The notes under the pieces were generated by a model. That model was not told where the DNA came from, did no database searches, and saw only the letters and a program-made list of their open reading frames with translations. Shown in pieces: positions 1-13,800 of a stretch of DNA of 64,000 nt. A program made the translations under genes and the position numbers. The stretch is from Aptenodytes patagonicus. Its lineage: Eukaryota; Chordata; Aves; Sphenisciformes; Spheniscidae. Position 1 is the first letter of the stretch; every line of letters starts with the position of its first letter. The stretch spans positions 78,805,068-78,869,067 of the forward strand of contig NC_134951.1 of the NCBI RefSeq assembly GCF_965638725.1, read 5' to 3'.

Positions 1-3000
1 AAAGGTAATTGTAACTCAAAATTTGTTAATACAGCTGAACTTGTTTTACAAATTAATTTAAGCCTATATTACAAAACTGCAATAAAACTAGTAGTAGGAA
101 CTCATACAGTTGTAACATTGATACTCATTTGTTGCAGAGTTGTCATGTATATTTGAATCATTGGTGCCTGCTTATCTGATAAAATGAGAGGATTTTGAAA
201 CAATTTGTAGATTATTGTGCCTGGGCTTTGTTAAGAATGATGAATATTCAAGTATTAGGGCATTTTGGATGTCTAATTATGGATCATATTTTTAGCTTAC
301 CTTTCTTTCAATCTGTTTTGGTGGGGTGGAGAATCTGAAGATTAATACTGAAGGAGAATAACATGTTAAAAATACAAACTGAAGGGGTTTAGAGGACCTC
401 CTGGTAGCTAGAGTGTAAGTTCAGAAAGAGATCTTTAAACGTGCCAGGGTTTTCATTTATTTTGTAAGGTCACCAAGATCTTTTAAGATCAAAGTGCTGT
501 TAAAAGTTGATCCATTTCTAATCTATCTCAGAGTCTGGGGTGAGTGTGTATGTGTGTTTCATCTCTGCCAGCCTCCTTCATCTTCCTTCTTTCCTGCCAA
601 TGCAGAACGCATCTTCCTGCTGCTTGCCTGTCCTGACTTTTAGTCTTGTGTTCTGTCTGGTGCTGGTTAACTTCATGAGTTAGTAACCAGTGAGGGTGAG
701 GTACCGCTGTCTGACAGTAGTGTTTTGAGTAGATAAATGTAAAATCAATGATAGTGAATTCCATAGCAAGTTTTTTAAAATCACTGATAGTTTTCCACTT
801 CCAGGAGGAAAACTGTGTTTGAGTTAGGTTTTTATGTCATCTGCTGTTGTACTTGGTAGCTATTCAGGGAAAGATGTATGAATACCTGAAATAAAAGTAG
901 TATAAGAAGCACTAATAAAGTCCATATTTGCAAGAAACAGTTTTTGTGATGACTTTGTGATTCTTCTTTCTTCCTCATATCCTTCAGAATATAATTTCTT
1001 TTTTTTTCCAGAGTTAAGTGCCATTGTACGCATTGTGACCTGCCCCAATCTTACACAACTATGGCAAGGGTTAAATTGTATTTTTTAGATATGGGGATTG
1101 GAAGGAGGCAGTGTGGCAGGTCACACCTTTACTAACTTGCTTATTGCTCATTAACAGCTGAGAACAGGGTTTGTAATGGAAACAAGCAAAGGAAGGTGCT
1201 CTGGCCACAAACCTCTCCACTTTTCTTTCAGACATCTCTGCAACCTTAATACAATTCCTTTGTGTGCATAGATTTGACAGTCTTTGAGCTACATTACCAC
1301 ACCAGTTCTTTTCCAGAGAACCACTGTCTTACATGAATAGAGATTGTTTGGAATTTTGTGATGAAGGAAACATTTCTGTATGACTGTACCTTCTTTTGTT
1401 GCAGATGCTGGAAGATATGTAGTGAATAAAACAAGAACGAAGGGCCACCTGATAATTAAGTCAGTGAAGTGCATCATATGATTACAGCATTCTGTCACGA
1501 AAATTTGTGTGATGCTAGGCAAATAGCACAAATTAAAATCTTCTGTCTGTTTCTTGTTTTCCTAGAAGCAAGCTAGGAATAAGATTTCAGGGATGTGGTT
1601 TGCAAATTGTTGAAAATTCAAGGTGCAATTGAAGTCAGGGAGCGTTGAACACTAAGTGCTCAATGTTCTGAAATGTTAAGCAATAGCTCTTCCCATTTTT
1701 GGCACCCAAAAGTATGCTGGCTTGACAGATCTTTCTCTGTCGTGATTTTCCATATATAGAAAGGGAATAATATTATTCTTCCTGTTGTGGTTTAACCTCA
1801 GCCGGCAACTGAGCACCACACAGCTGCTCGCTCACTCTCGCCCCCCGGTGGGATGGGGGGGGAGAATTGGAAGAGTAAAAGTGAGAAAACTCATGGGTTG
1901 AGATAAGAACAGTTTAATAATTGAAATAAAATAAAATAGTAATAATAATAATAATAGAAGAATATACAAAGCAAGTGATGCACGATGCAATTGCTCGCCA
2001 TCCGCCGACCAATGCCCAGCCAGTCCCCGAGCAGCGGCCCCCCCGGCCAGCTTTCCCCCAGTTTATGTACTGAGCATGACGTCACATGGTATGGAATGTC
2101 CCTTTGGCCAGTTTGGGTCAGCTGTCCTGGCTGTGCCCCCTCCCAGCTTCTTGTGCACCCCCAGCCTTCTCAGTCGGTAGAGCATGGGAAGCTGAAAAGT
2201 CCTTGAGTAGTGTAAGCACTACTTAGCTTAGCAACAACTAAACCATTGGTGTGTTATCAACATTATTCTCATCCTAAATCCAAACCACAGCACTGTACCA
2301 GCTACTAGGAAGAAAATTAACTCTATCCCAGCCGAAACGAGGACATTCCACTGAGCAGGCCTGCTTTGCAAATAACCTTATTAGTATTTCTGGTATTAAT
2401 GGATGTTATAGTGAGGAGCACAATAGCAAAGACTGAGTCTTTACTACTTCTAGAGTGGGGAATGAGCCATGTGCAGCAGATAATCCTTAGAGTCACAGTG
2501 AAAAGAAGACAAAGTATTCAGTCATCGTTCTGAAAGTCTTTTCTGTTCTTGAATAAGCAGGGGCCCTGTGACCGCATAGCTTGTTGTGTTTCAACTGCTG
2601 ATCCCTGGACTGCAGCTAGTCTACATACAGGTGCTTCTCTCCAGCCTGCCACCAATTCCTTAAGAGAGAGAGAGAGAACTGCTGTTTTAATACCAAGTAG
2701 TTCCCCCTGCCCTGATCTGCAAAGCCTAGGTTGAAGCACTTTTGTTAGTGCTGCAGAAGAGTGATAAGGTCTGCCGCTCCTGAGGAAAGAACAGAAAGAG
2801 AAGAGGAGATTGCACAGTTAGTCAGGAAAGGGCTGCTGTTACGTGGTAAGGGAGAAGGCAAGTGTTTGTGTGTTGGGAGAGTGGAGAAGTAGGCTCCTGG
2901 TGTTAAGGCAGTGTATTAAGACTACAGAGGGGTTCCCAGAACTAAGATCAAGCCCCTCAGGAGCCAGGATTGGATCATTCAAGCTAAATTTCAGAATCCA

Positions 3001-3451
3001 GACATGCTCCAGGTTTTATGAAATTGTGTGTGCAGTTCTCTTTGATTCTGTTTGACTTGGAAACCTTAATATTGCTCTGTTGCATTTAGAGTTTTTGTTT
3101 GGGAGGTTGTGTGACAAATGTATGGAAAATGAACTTGGAAACCATTGTTTTCCTTTTGATCATACTCAGTTCTCAGTAGATGGTGTACTCTGATGAGAAT
3201 TCTCTGAGGTCCTTTCTACAGAAGAGGTAAAGCAAAAGGAGAAAAAAAAATTCCTTTGGTGCTACTATTGATTTAGCTATACAAATGGTAATTTCCAAGA
3301 CTGCATTTTACTTCTACCCATGCCTGTTTTGTTTTATTGGTGTTAAACAATGTTTTATGCTCAACCTAAGAAATGTGATTGGGACCTGGATTGAACAATG
3401 CTTTTTCTTGTTGCTGCAATCACATTCTTTCTTTTCTTTCTTTTCTTACAG
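1..3451 (+). other. MAP3K4: MAP3K4 intron 2 (partial)
   Basis: This is non-coding sequence upstream of exon 3. It ends in a pyrimidine-rich acceptor (TTTCTTTTCTTACAG) at 3451. It holds the solo LTR at 1783-2345 and a short GA repeat near 2664-2678. I see no other exon. Short open frames here have no recognisable similarity. The strand and intron number follow from the exon 3 match. Confidence 0.85.
1783..2345 (+). mobile_element. Solo LTR of an avian endogenous retrovirus (ERVL-like)
   Basis: The element is 563 bp, begins TGTTGTGGTTTAACC and ends GAGGACA. It is flanked by a direct TTCC on both sides (1779-1782 and 2346-2349), which looks like a target-site duplication. The interior matches an LTR family I recognise from many bird genomes: the GCCGGCAACTGAGCACCAC start, an A-rich block with ATA repeats at about 1922-1957, and the GCTACTAGGAAGA segment near the right end. 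No retroviral coding sequence is attached, so it is a recombined solo LTR. A 4-bp duplication is short for ERVL, which usually makes 5 bp, so one base may have changed or the class may differ. Strand is given by the usual written orientation. Confidence 0.85.
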
Positions 3452-4833
3452 AAAAGATGAGTGTGCCAACTCAGTCTGTGCATAAAGACAATGGGAAAAC
3501 CATGGAGAATGTGGAGGAGCACAGCTATAAGCAAGGGAAAAAGATCCGAGACGCCCTAAGGACAACAGAACGAGATCACAAGAAAAATGTGCAGTGCTCA
3601 TTTATGTTAGACTCCGTTGGTGGGTCTCTGCCAAAAAAAACAATTCCAGATGTTGATCTCAATAAGCCTTACCTCAGCCTTGGCTGTAGCAATGCTAAGC
3701 TTCCAGTCTCTGTGCCCATGCCAATACCCAGAACTGCACGCCAAACTTCTAGGACTGATTGCCCGGCAGACCGCTTAAAATTCTTTGAAACCCTGCGGCT
3801 TTTGTTAAAACTTACCTCAGTCTCAAAGAAAAAGGACAGGGAGCAAAGAGGACAGGAAAACACATCTTCTGTCTGGCTGAACCGATCCAATGAACTGATC
3901 TGGCTGGAGCTGCAAGCTTGGCATGCTGGCCGGAGCATTAATGACCAAGACCTCTATCTCTATGCAGCCCGTCAAGCTATCCCTGATATCATCAATGAAA
4001 TCCTCACCTTCAAAGTGAACTATGGAAGCTTCTCCTGTGTAAAAAATGGAGCCAGTCTCAATGGTACTTCAGGAGAAGGAGTTTGCAAAGCAACACATGG
4101 AACTAGTGCTTTGGGTTACTCAAGTTACCATGAACACCTCCATCGCCAGCGGGTCTCATTTGAGCAAGTAAAGCGGATAATGGAGCTGCTAGAGTATATA
4201 GAAGCACTTTATCCATCTCTGCAGGCTCTTCAAAAGGACTATGAAAAGTATGCTGCAAAGGACTTCCAAGACAGAGTGCAGGCACTCTGTCTATGGTTAA
4301 ATATTACAAAAGACTTAAATCAAAAACTAAGGATTATGGGAACTGTATTGGGCATCAAAAATCTTTCTGACATTGGCTGGCCAGTGTTTGAAATTCCTTC
4401 TCCTCGACCGTCTAAGGACAAGGATCCAGAGGATGAAGAAGTTGATAGGGAAACAGAAGTAAAGGAATCCTCAGGAACATGCACAGAGGAGAGCGATGGT
4501 GAAGAACAAATCTCTGAGGAGAATGTTGAAGAACTTAGACAAGCCATCAAGAACAATTTTACTAATAAACCAAATTTTGACTTTCAGGACCAGTTTTCAA
4601 GGAGGCTTGATAGGCTTGAATCTGAGGATGACTCCACCTCTTGGGTTATTCCAGAATGCAGTGCTGAGGCAAGCTGCAGCCAACACTGTTTGACCTCTAT
4701 TTACAGGCCGTTTGTAGATAAAGCACTGAAGCAAATGGGGTTGAGGAAGCTAATTTTAAGACTGCACAAGCTAATGCATGGTTCATTGCAAAGGGCCCGT
4801 ATGGCGTTGGTAAGGAGTGATCACCAGCTGGAG
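3452..4833 (+). CDS. MAP3K4: MAP3K4 exon 3: GADD45-binding and autoinhibitory region
   Basis: This is the large 1,382-nt exon encoding about 460 residues. It starts inside a Glu codon (1 nt comes from exon 2) and ends on a codon boundary at GAG followed by GTAGGT. Recognisable blocks are [32 protein letters not shown], the [19 protein letters not shown] helix, [10 protein letters not shown] and the [17 protein letters not shown] helix. Human MTK1 residues of about 147-250 bind GADD45, and the segment after it inhibits the kinase; both map here. An acidic variable stretch ([12 protein letters not shown] and following) lies at about 4420-4520. The open frame continues upstream through the acceptor to 3379, but that part is intronic. 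The following 4.4-kb intron is AT-rich with no further exon, a T18 run and a G13 run. Confidence 0.97.
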
Positions 4834-7800
4834 GTAGGTTGCTACTAGTGTAAATGGATAACAGGAGTACCTCCCCTGCTGTATTGTTTCTAACTGAAAC
4901 TGGAGGAATAGTAACCTTATGAAAGTTTTGGTTGCTCTGTTGGCTTTTGAAAGATAGTGTATGTTATGATTAAGAGCCCAGTTCTGCTTCCACTGAAATG
5001 AATCTGTCATTTGACCTGAATTAGAATTTGTGTGAAGCACAAGCTAGTTCTCTGTTCTCGTTTGTAATTGAAATGACATTTTTATGATAACATCTTCGCT
5101 TATTACACTTTCTAATATCTAAAGCTCTAAGTCAGAAAAATTACAATGGAAACTGAGGCACAAAAGTTGAATCGTGAGGAAAAATTAGCTATGGAAGTGG
5201 TCATTTTCCTTTTCTTGTCTACAAGACTGGATATCTCGCTGCAAGACATCCTTTATGAAAACGTCACTATTGTTCTGGGTTTTTCCTCATCTAAATGAAT
5301 GAAGTACTGTGGTGGCTCGTTATGCTTGAGGCCAGATCGGATAAATGAATGGACTCTCTTAACCTTGAAATCTCTGAAAGCAAGTCATGTTAGCGTGTTG
5401 CATTCTTCAGCGGCTCTTAGTTTAATTTTTTTTTTTAATTTGGGTCTTTTTATATTCTTAATTAAGAATGATTGTGAGGTAATAAAAACAAAATTATGAA
5501 ATAAGCAGTAAATGAAGGACAGTAGCTGAAGTTTCATATGGTAAGTTGTGGTCATTAATTCTTTCAAGGCAGAATATTGTTTCTTAGTATAAACTGTTAC
5601 CTAACTTGTAGGCATTTTTATATTGGGAAGAACTAGTAGTGAGGATTACTTGCCCTCTTTGATAAAGTGGCACTGTGTGTGGGGCCTAACCGTGGATTCT
5701 GGATGAAGGAATTTCTTAGCCAATGTGCCTGTTCTAATATGGATGCCACATGTGGTCTTTGACACATTGCTGATCTCTTAGTGCTGACTGTCACATTTGC
5801 AAAAGGAACAAACATTGTTTATCTCCCTTGGAGGTTATTTTTTTAGGATGAATAAATTTATATTTATAAAGTTCTTTGATTTTGAAAAAGCTTTTATTTG
5901 TGCTGTTGCTAATGTAGATATTACTGTAAAAAATGAAGCTATTAGTTAAATTTTTATTTGTTCTCTAATTGGTTTCAACTTGTGTTCTAGGAAGTTTTGC
6001 ATTAAGAAAATCTTTGTGTATTTCTAAAGAGTCATGTGCCTAAACAGAACTTGCAGGTATCTGTTACAGTAACAAAAAGTACCCCCAAACCATATAAACT
6101 TAAATAGAAAGTTCAGCTTAATATATAGGTAGAAATACCTTTAAAAAAACCAAAGGAAATAAAACATAATTTGGGGGTATTGAAAATTACTTTGAACGTA
6201 TTTTTGAGATTGCTAAACACCTCAAATGTTTTGACTTCATAAGGGTTCTTAAAACAAGTTAATGAAACACTAGTAGCTAGAGTCTTTGCTGCAGCTTCAC
6301 AGAATTAAACTTTCTGGTAATTTAGCGTTGGATGACTTGTGTAAGATGTAAGGTTAATCTTTTCTCCCTCCTTCTCTACCCTTGTGACTTCTTTGAATGT
6401 TCATTTTCAGTAATTATTACATGTTCTTTGGAATATTGTTCTCTTTTAAGAAATGACTTTATGACTAAAGGTGAATGTTATAAAATTGTAAACTTCTTTC
6501 CTGCCCCAAAATTAAAAGAATGCTGTCAAAAAAAGAAAATACTGTTTGTTAGAAGTGTGGTACCTACTGCAGCAAAAGATGACATAAGACTAAAATAGAA
6601 GAGATGTTTTTGAATTGCTTGGTCTTTGCATCTGACAGTACTTTGAATGTAGTGTCTTAGTTTTTTTTAGTGCAGTTCAGTTTGATATTTGCATGCAGCC
6701 GGAGTTGTTAATGTTTTGTTAATCTTTGTTACTTCTGGGTTTTTTTATATCTTGACTCTGTGTTTATGTGTGTACATACACTTCAAAATCTCTGGACATA
6801 CTTTCATTTCTATTGTTACTTAAACACTATCTTTCATCTAAAATGTGCTTTCTGGATTCTTCCCCTGTATGCATTTTAATGCTCATTTCATCTTTAATAT
6901 ATGTAAATAGCTGTTTTTAGTGTTTTTTAAAGTACAAGTTTCATTCGTCATAGGCTCTGATACTTTAACAAGGCTCTAGGCACTATAGAGTCTGTTTTGT
7001 GTAGAAGTTGTATGATTTGATTCTTAAAGAAAATGGCTAATATATCTTATTTTAGTTTAAGAAATCAGAGATGTTATTTTAGTAGAACAGTATTTAAGCC
7101 CGTGTACCCTGTTTGTTGTTTATTCAACTGGCTGCACTTTTGAGTATGGATTTTATGTATGATCTCAATAAATGGCTTGGACTTTGTTTTCTTGGGGGTT
7201 TTTAAGAAGTATTTGGTAGTCACTTGAAACATTTCAGATTGGGCCCTCTGAAGATTAAGATTAGTCAAATTGAACAATAGAAGTTTAGGTGTCTGATACT
7301 AAGCCCTAATGTCATGTGCTGTTATCCTTGATGTTAGAAAATGAAATAACATATTTATTCAATTTTGTTGTGTTATTTTTGCTCATAGACTAGTTCTTTA
7401 ATATTTTTATAAGAACTAAATTTTCCAATGCTATACTTGCATCACAATGAAGATTGTATTTCTTAAATATTTTGTTGTACTGTAGAAGTGTAGTATTTTC
7501 ATGATCTGTTATTAATGAAAACTTCTTGTATAAAAGCCTTTAGCTCTGGTGCTATGTGTTTCTTTAAAAGAGAGTTAGTAAAAAGAAGACATTAATACAC
7601 CATCTAAGAAGATAAGTTCTTGTACTGTAGATCAGTTAGTGATTAAACTTCAACTAAACTTGGTATAGAGGAAATCCCCGCTCATGCATGTTTGCTATCT
7701 CTGCATAATGAGCTAGTGGTTTTATAAACCACTTAAGAATCTGCAGTGCATAATACGTTTTGTGCCAACGTTAGACAGTAATGAATATGCTATTCCATCC

Positions 7801-10800
7801 CCCATGACAGTTGAGAAACATCACAATATTAAAAAAAAACCCAAAAACACTAAGAAAACTGACTTTGTCAGTAACTGTAATTTTGTGTATATCTTCTGAG
7901 AAAGCAGAGCTTGTACAACATCGCAGGCACAAATGTCAAAAATGTGTGTGTAGGTGTAAAGGAATAAACAATTTCTTTTTTTTTTTTTTTTTTTCTGCTA
8001 GATAATAAGCTTAAAAGTGGCTTAAATTTTTTTAACTTTCTAGGCAGCACTTTAATCACTTGATCTAATTTCTGGTAATGTTTCCCCTCCTTTGAAGTGA
8101 TATTATTTAAATTTGGCACTGAAGAAAAAACTAAAAAATGCTAGTTATATCTAATATATGAATGAAGGATATTCAGGTGTCATAGTTAGCAGCTGTGAAA
8201 TGAGAATTAGAATAAAAAAACCTTAAATCTGAAACAAATCTTATCCTTAGATGATGTACAGTGTGTTGTTATCTTTAAGAGCTGCACATATATTGCAGTC
8301 CAAATTTTCTTTCTAAATTAAACCCCAGAGCGCCTCCATGTACAGCTTTGCTTCGAATGTTATCACAAGTTATATAGTTTAGATATCTAGGAGGTCTATT
8401 TCAGATAGTTTCAATTATTTTCTCTAATTAGAAGTGTCATTTCATTTAAATGTAATTTTCATTTAAATGAAAAATAAGTTTATTAATTGAAAAAAACCCA
8501 GCTTGATCTCTTTATATTTTATCTTTCTTTTTTAATTTCAGTTTCAATTTCTTAACATCTACTGAAGTTCATAAGTTAATTTTTCAATAGTTTTGTTCAA
8601 TTCAGCTAGTGACACTTTCTTGAATACTACATTACTTTACAGTGTGGAGTTTTATATAATATATGCACTATGTATTTGAAAAGGAACAAGGTTACTCACC
8701 TGACGTAGCCAAGTGCACACTTGTTTCTCTAGATGTAGTCATTAGTGTAAGACCTTTTGATTTATTTATTTTTTTAATGTATTTTGAAATTCTCAAAGTC
8801 TTGTATCTTATATAGGAACATACTCAGGTCATTATTTTATGTTAGGCTTAACTTGTAGGTTCATCATAACAATGATAACAAACGGCAGTTTCTTCCTGTG
8901 TAGTGAGGTGATCGCAAGCTTTAATGGATGCTTTAATCATTTTAAAACAGAAATATAAAGTAAGAGATTTTTTTGTTCACTCCCAAGGTTCCATAATTGT
9001 TTTCCTCAGCCTGGTGATCCTCAAATAAAAAAAAATAAAAAAGGTTACCTTTAAAAAAAAAGGGGGGGGGGGGGAGAGAAATCAAAACTTCTGTGGTTGA
9101 TTTGCTGGTTAATAGAATCTTACCTTTTAAAAATAGACTTTTGTGCATGCTACTTTAAACAAATGCTAAATCCTAAAGAATTTGAGGATCCTTTTCATGA
9201 TACCTATTTCTTGTTACAGTTTTCAGAATTTCCAGATCCCATGTTGTGTTCAGATTATGTGCCGTTATTAAATTCTCCACCTTGTTGTGAGCAAAAATGC
9301 AGCACCGTATCATGGGAGGAGCTGAAATCTATGGACTTACCATCTTTTGAACCTGCATTCTTGGTCCTCTGCCGAGTCCTGCTCAATGTTATCCATGAAT
9401 GTCTCAAGCTAAGGTTGGAACAAAGACCTGCTGGGGAACCATCTCTTTTGAGTATTAAACAGGTTTGCTTCAACTGTTTCTTTTTTATATTGCGTATTTG
9501 AAATGGCTTTGTCATTTTGTTATGATAAGGTTTTCGGTTTAAAGAGGATTAGTTTAAGAAATTACAATGTATAATTATGTAATAACTTTTATAAATAGTC
9601 TTGTATTTCATATGGAGATCTGGTTTTTGCGTAGTAAACAACTGGTCATATATACCTCTCTGATTTAGACTTCCAGGAATCAAAACTGGTGATAAAAGAG
9701 TTATCAGCCAATGAAGGTAAACAGTATTTGTTCCATTTGCATTATAAATTATCTAACCTCGTCCAGCACATCTTCCTCCATTTGGGTTTCTTAAGCAGCT
9801 AACCAGTTTTAAGGGTCTGTATATTTCTTTTTTCTTTGATTTGATCCTTTTTTCTTTGCAAATATAAGACCTCTGCCAGCATGCAGTGGACACATAGTAG
9901 AAGTTGATTAAGAAGAAAAACAGAATGAAAAAAAAAATTCTACTTTCCCAGCATATTGTTCTATATAAATATCTGATATTTTCTGTGGGTAGTGATCCAA
10001 GATTGTCAGTCCTGTCACTGGTTGAGAATGTTGTATGAGGATTTATTTTCTGGTGGTTATCTGATACAATGAAGGCTATTTAGATCAATGCCATTTTTCA
10101 AAGTGTAGTCCAGGACATACTAAAATTGTCTGAAGTAATCTCCCTGCTCCCTGGCAAGCATAACCAGATCAGGGTTTTATCAGGTGGTCTTTAAAGGTAA
10201 ACATTTAAATAAGCTCTTGGGCTGATTCTGATTTCACATTCCAGTCATCTGCTGCTCCAAAATCAATTGCTAAGTTACATTATGGTCCCAAATAAATTTC
10301 AGTCCTCTCTCTTCCCCTTCCCCACCCCCCGCCTTTACTCCCCCTCTTTTTCTTTCCTTGGTATACTAGGATTTTGGATGCCCTTATATCCAAAAGCACA
10401 GTGCCTACAATTTCAATCTTAAGAGTCCTAGTTACAGTAAAATATAGTACAGCCTACTGTATTGTAAAGCACAATATATCCTTTTTTTCCCCAGAGACTG
10501 GGGCTATTTTTTTGCCCTTATATTTTGTATTCTCCTTGTGGACTTTGAGTTAAGTAAAAATGACAGTTTCTTCCTGGAAAACAATGTGTTTGTTACAGAC
10601 TGTTTTGATGATATACTGTCTTGCTAATTACATTGGAAAAAATGAATCGAACTCAGCAAATGCTCACTGTCCCACGCAGTATTTCTGAACAGGCAAAGGA
10701 GCTGTGGAGGCTGTTTCACAAATAGATCTATTTGTTTCCTGAAAAATTATATTTCCTAAAATCTTAAGCAGGCTCAAAACAGAGTCTAGGGTTCTGTTTT

Positions 10801-13800
10801 GTTCTGCAAGTTCACAGAATATTACAGAATTACAGAGACGTCTGGATTGGAGATACTCTGGTCCAACCTTCTGGAAGCTGGGCCCTATATTAGGTTATCC
10901 AGGGCCTTGTTAGGCCAGATCATGAATACTTTCAGTGAGAGAGAGATTCCACTGCTTCTCCAGCCAATCTGTTCCAGCGTTTATTTTTTCTCCCAGTAAA
11001 GCATTTTTTTCTTGTATCCAGACAGAATTTCTCTGAAGCAACTTGTGCCTGTTGCCTCTTGTCGGGTCGCCGTGCATCCTTGTGAAAGGAGTGCCCCCGT
11101 TTTCTCTGTAACTACCCTCTAGGCATTGGAAAACTGTGATTAGATTCCTCTTGCCTATTCTCTTCTCTAGGTTGAACAAACCCAATCCCTTGAATTGTTC
11201 TTCACATGCATGTAGCACAGGGTAGTTTGGTTTCTATAGTGATTGACCTAGTGGGTGTCATTTGGGGTACTGAGACCTTTAAGTGTCTCCTCCTTTTTGG
11301 TACCATTTGAAATGTGTAGCAGTACTGTTTGAATGTGTCAGGCATGCTAGTCCTGATACTCAACTTTTCCAAGGTGAGGTTAATTTTTTGGGTTACTAGC
11401 AAGTCAATTCTATTTAAAGGAAAAAATCTGGTTTGCAAGAAAAAGTATACACACAAAAAGAAGACCAGCACAGGTTATATGCTTCCTACAGTATGCTTTT
11501 TCTCCCATCCTTTCTTGCTAGCTTCCCCTTTTTGAGCCACGTTGTCCATGTTCCACTTTTAGCAATAGCTTTTGTGATCCTGATGATCCTGTATTATCGG
11601 AGACAGCTGTTCTCTTTTAATGGCAATTTGCCATTATGTGGTGGCAGTGTAGTTCCTGAACAGTTCAAGATGGTTCTCAGGTTCTGCATTTGTGCTGAGA
11701 AGTTGAAGGGTGTGTGTGTATGTACACGTGCCCATGGGTTATTTCTGTTAGGTGGTTAAATTAGACACTGTTTGTCTGTTATAACCTGTGTTGAGTGTCT
11801 TAGAGCACCATGATCTTCTGCAAAATAACTATCAGATCTCTCTGGATCTTTCATACCAGTTTGTATCTTCAGAAAGGTATGATGACAGATGATACTGTCA
11901 TTTCATAAAAGCTTCTTCCTTACAAAAATCAGTGGACAAATTAGGTCAATACTGCTAGAAGATTTTTAGTTCAGGATTATAGGATACTGTAATAGAGAAA
12001 TGCAATTTACAAATAAGTAATTTCTTCTTTATCAACAACCATTTAAGTCTATAACTAGAAGCACAATAGCATATTGTATGTTGATGCAGGTGCTGATTTC
12101 TTAATTACCAGTTGTTATTCGCACACCTGTTAACCAGGTAATATTTGAACATGTTTTGATGATTAAAGAAGCCAGCTACAGGATGTGTGTTTGGATGGGG
12201 AAATCCATATCTGACGATCAGCACTCTGTCTAGATGATCTTAACAGCTCGTGGTACCTCCTGGAATTTTTGGGTCAACAGTCCTTATGTCAGCCATCAAC
12301 ATTTTGTGCAGACTGCTTATGGTCTGTTACTGTCATGTGGCATGCATTAACTCTAAGGTAGTCTGACCTAGTTGAAAAGTGAAAAGTCACACCTACCTGG
12401 TTTCTGATAAGTGACTGACACCACTTGGAGCAGGGCCACAATGTACTGACTAGTTACTGTGTTCTGCTTAATCAGGTTTTGTGTATCGGGTATAGTTATA
12501 TACATACACATTCTTTAGTGTGCTCATTATAGACCATATTTTTGTTTGCCTATTGCCTTGTGAGTTTCAGTTTCAAAAGTTGACACTTAAAATTAGCACT
12601 ACAGGGTTTTTTGTAAATCCTATATTCTGTTATTCAATAGCACTACACATGACTGTATAGCAGTATTATTTAAACAGAAAATCTCTATCTTAATGAAGTA
12701 TTGAGAGTATTTTATTTTGGAATACACAAATGTTACTCTGCAAGTTTTAGAAGTGAACTTTGCTTGGATCTGTAAGATATGCCATACTATATAGTAAACT
12801 TTTATGGATAAGTGATATTGCCAAGTCCCATCTGTCTCTGTGAATAATGGGTATTTAAATACCAATTTTAAATTCTTTTAACAAATTATGTTTTTCTTTG
12901 TGGATCCAAGGGCAAAAAAACCCAATAGGCTAACACAGAGTACACTGGATGTGATTGAGTGGAGAGTGAAGACTGCACATTCATTTCTAAATATGACATG
13001 TGAGGGATATAAATGTGTAATTATTGGATTTCCACCTTAGGGGAAAAAAAATAGTAATTTTTTATTTTTCACCTAACATTGGTAAGTTTTAAACTACAGA
13101 GTTCAGAATAATATCCGTGTTTCCCCTGCATGCGGGGGAGTGCAGTGTAATGTGTTCTGGCCTATAAAAGATTCCAAAGACTCCTGTTACATTAATAACA
13201 CTATTGTATGTTTTCTTGCTTTCATGCCATTGTAATTTCTCATGCATTGAGTCCACTATAGTGATATATTATTTTGCCAGGGTAGCCATTATACAAGATT
13301 TTAAAAAGCAGATTAACCAACCAACAATTCCATTCCCTCTGACCTTCCAAATGAACCCCTCTCTTCCTCTCAGACTCTTGATTTAATGAAGTTGTTGCTC
13401 AGAAAAGAAAGGGATTGTCAGACCTGGAGACCAATAATAATTTCAGAAGAATACACACTTAGCACTGGAAGGACTTCTGAAAGAAAGGCGTTTGTTAGTA
13501 TAGGTTTGAAACCGTTCTTGCTGCTTGCGTACTCCTATGTCTGTGGTTGTGCACGTTTCTTCAAATAAAAAAAAGCTGTAAGCTTTCAGGGAGTGGTGAC
13601 AGCTATTTGGCCAAAAGTGACCACTTTTATGGTTGAAAAGGTAACTTCCGTCATGTTGACTGTGCCGAGGGAAACAACAGAAGAAATACCAACTGTTTTC
13701 AGGTCTGGTATGGGTTTAGAGTTGTGGACACCTGCCCAATAGTTTGACAATGAATTTCCTGTGGTAAAACATTTCTCATAGGTCTTTAAGCATCTGTCAA

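Noticed and set aside
528..764. 78-codon - strand open frame in intron 2
   Set aside because: It has no known motif, no splice context and low complexity at its end (HIHTHPRL).
3379..3451. In-frame ATG at 3379 that would extend exon 3 upstream as a gene start
   Set aside because: The stretch spans the polypyrimidine tract and acceptor, and the mammalian protein continues into exon 2 at this exact phase. The added residues do not match the family.
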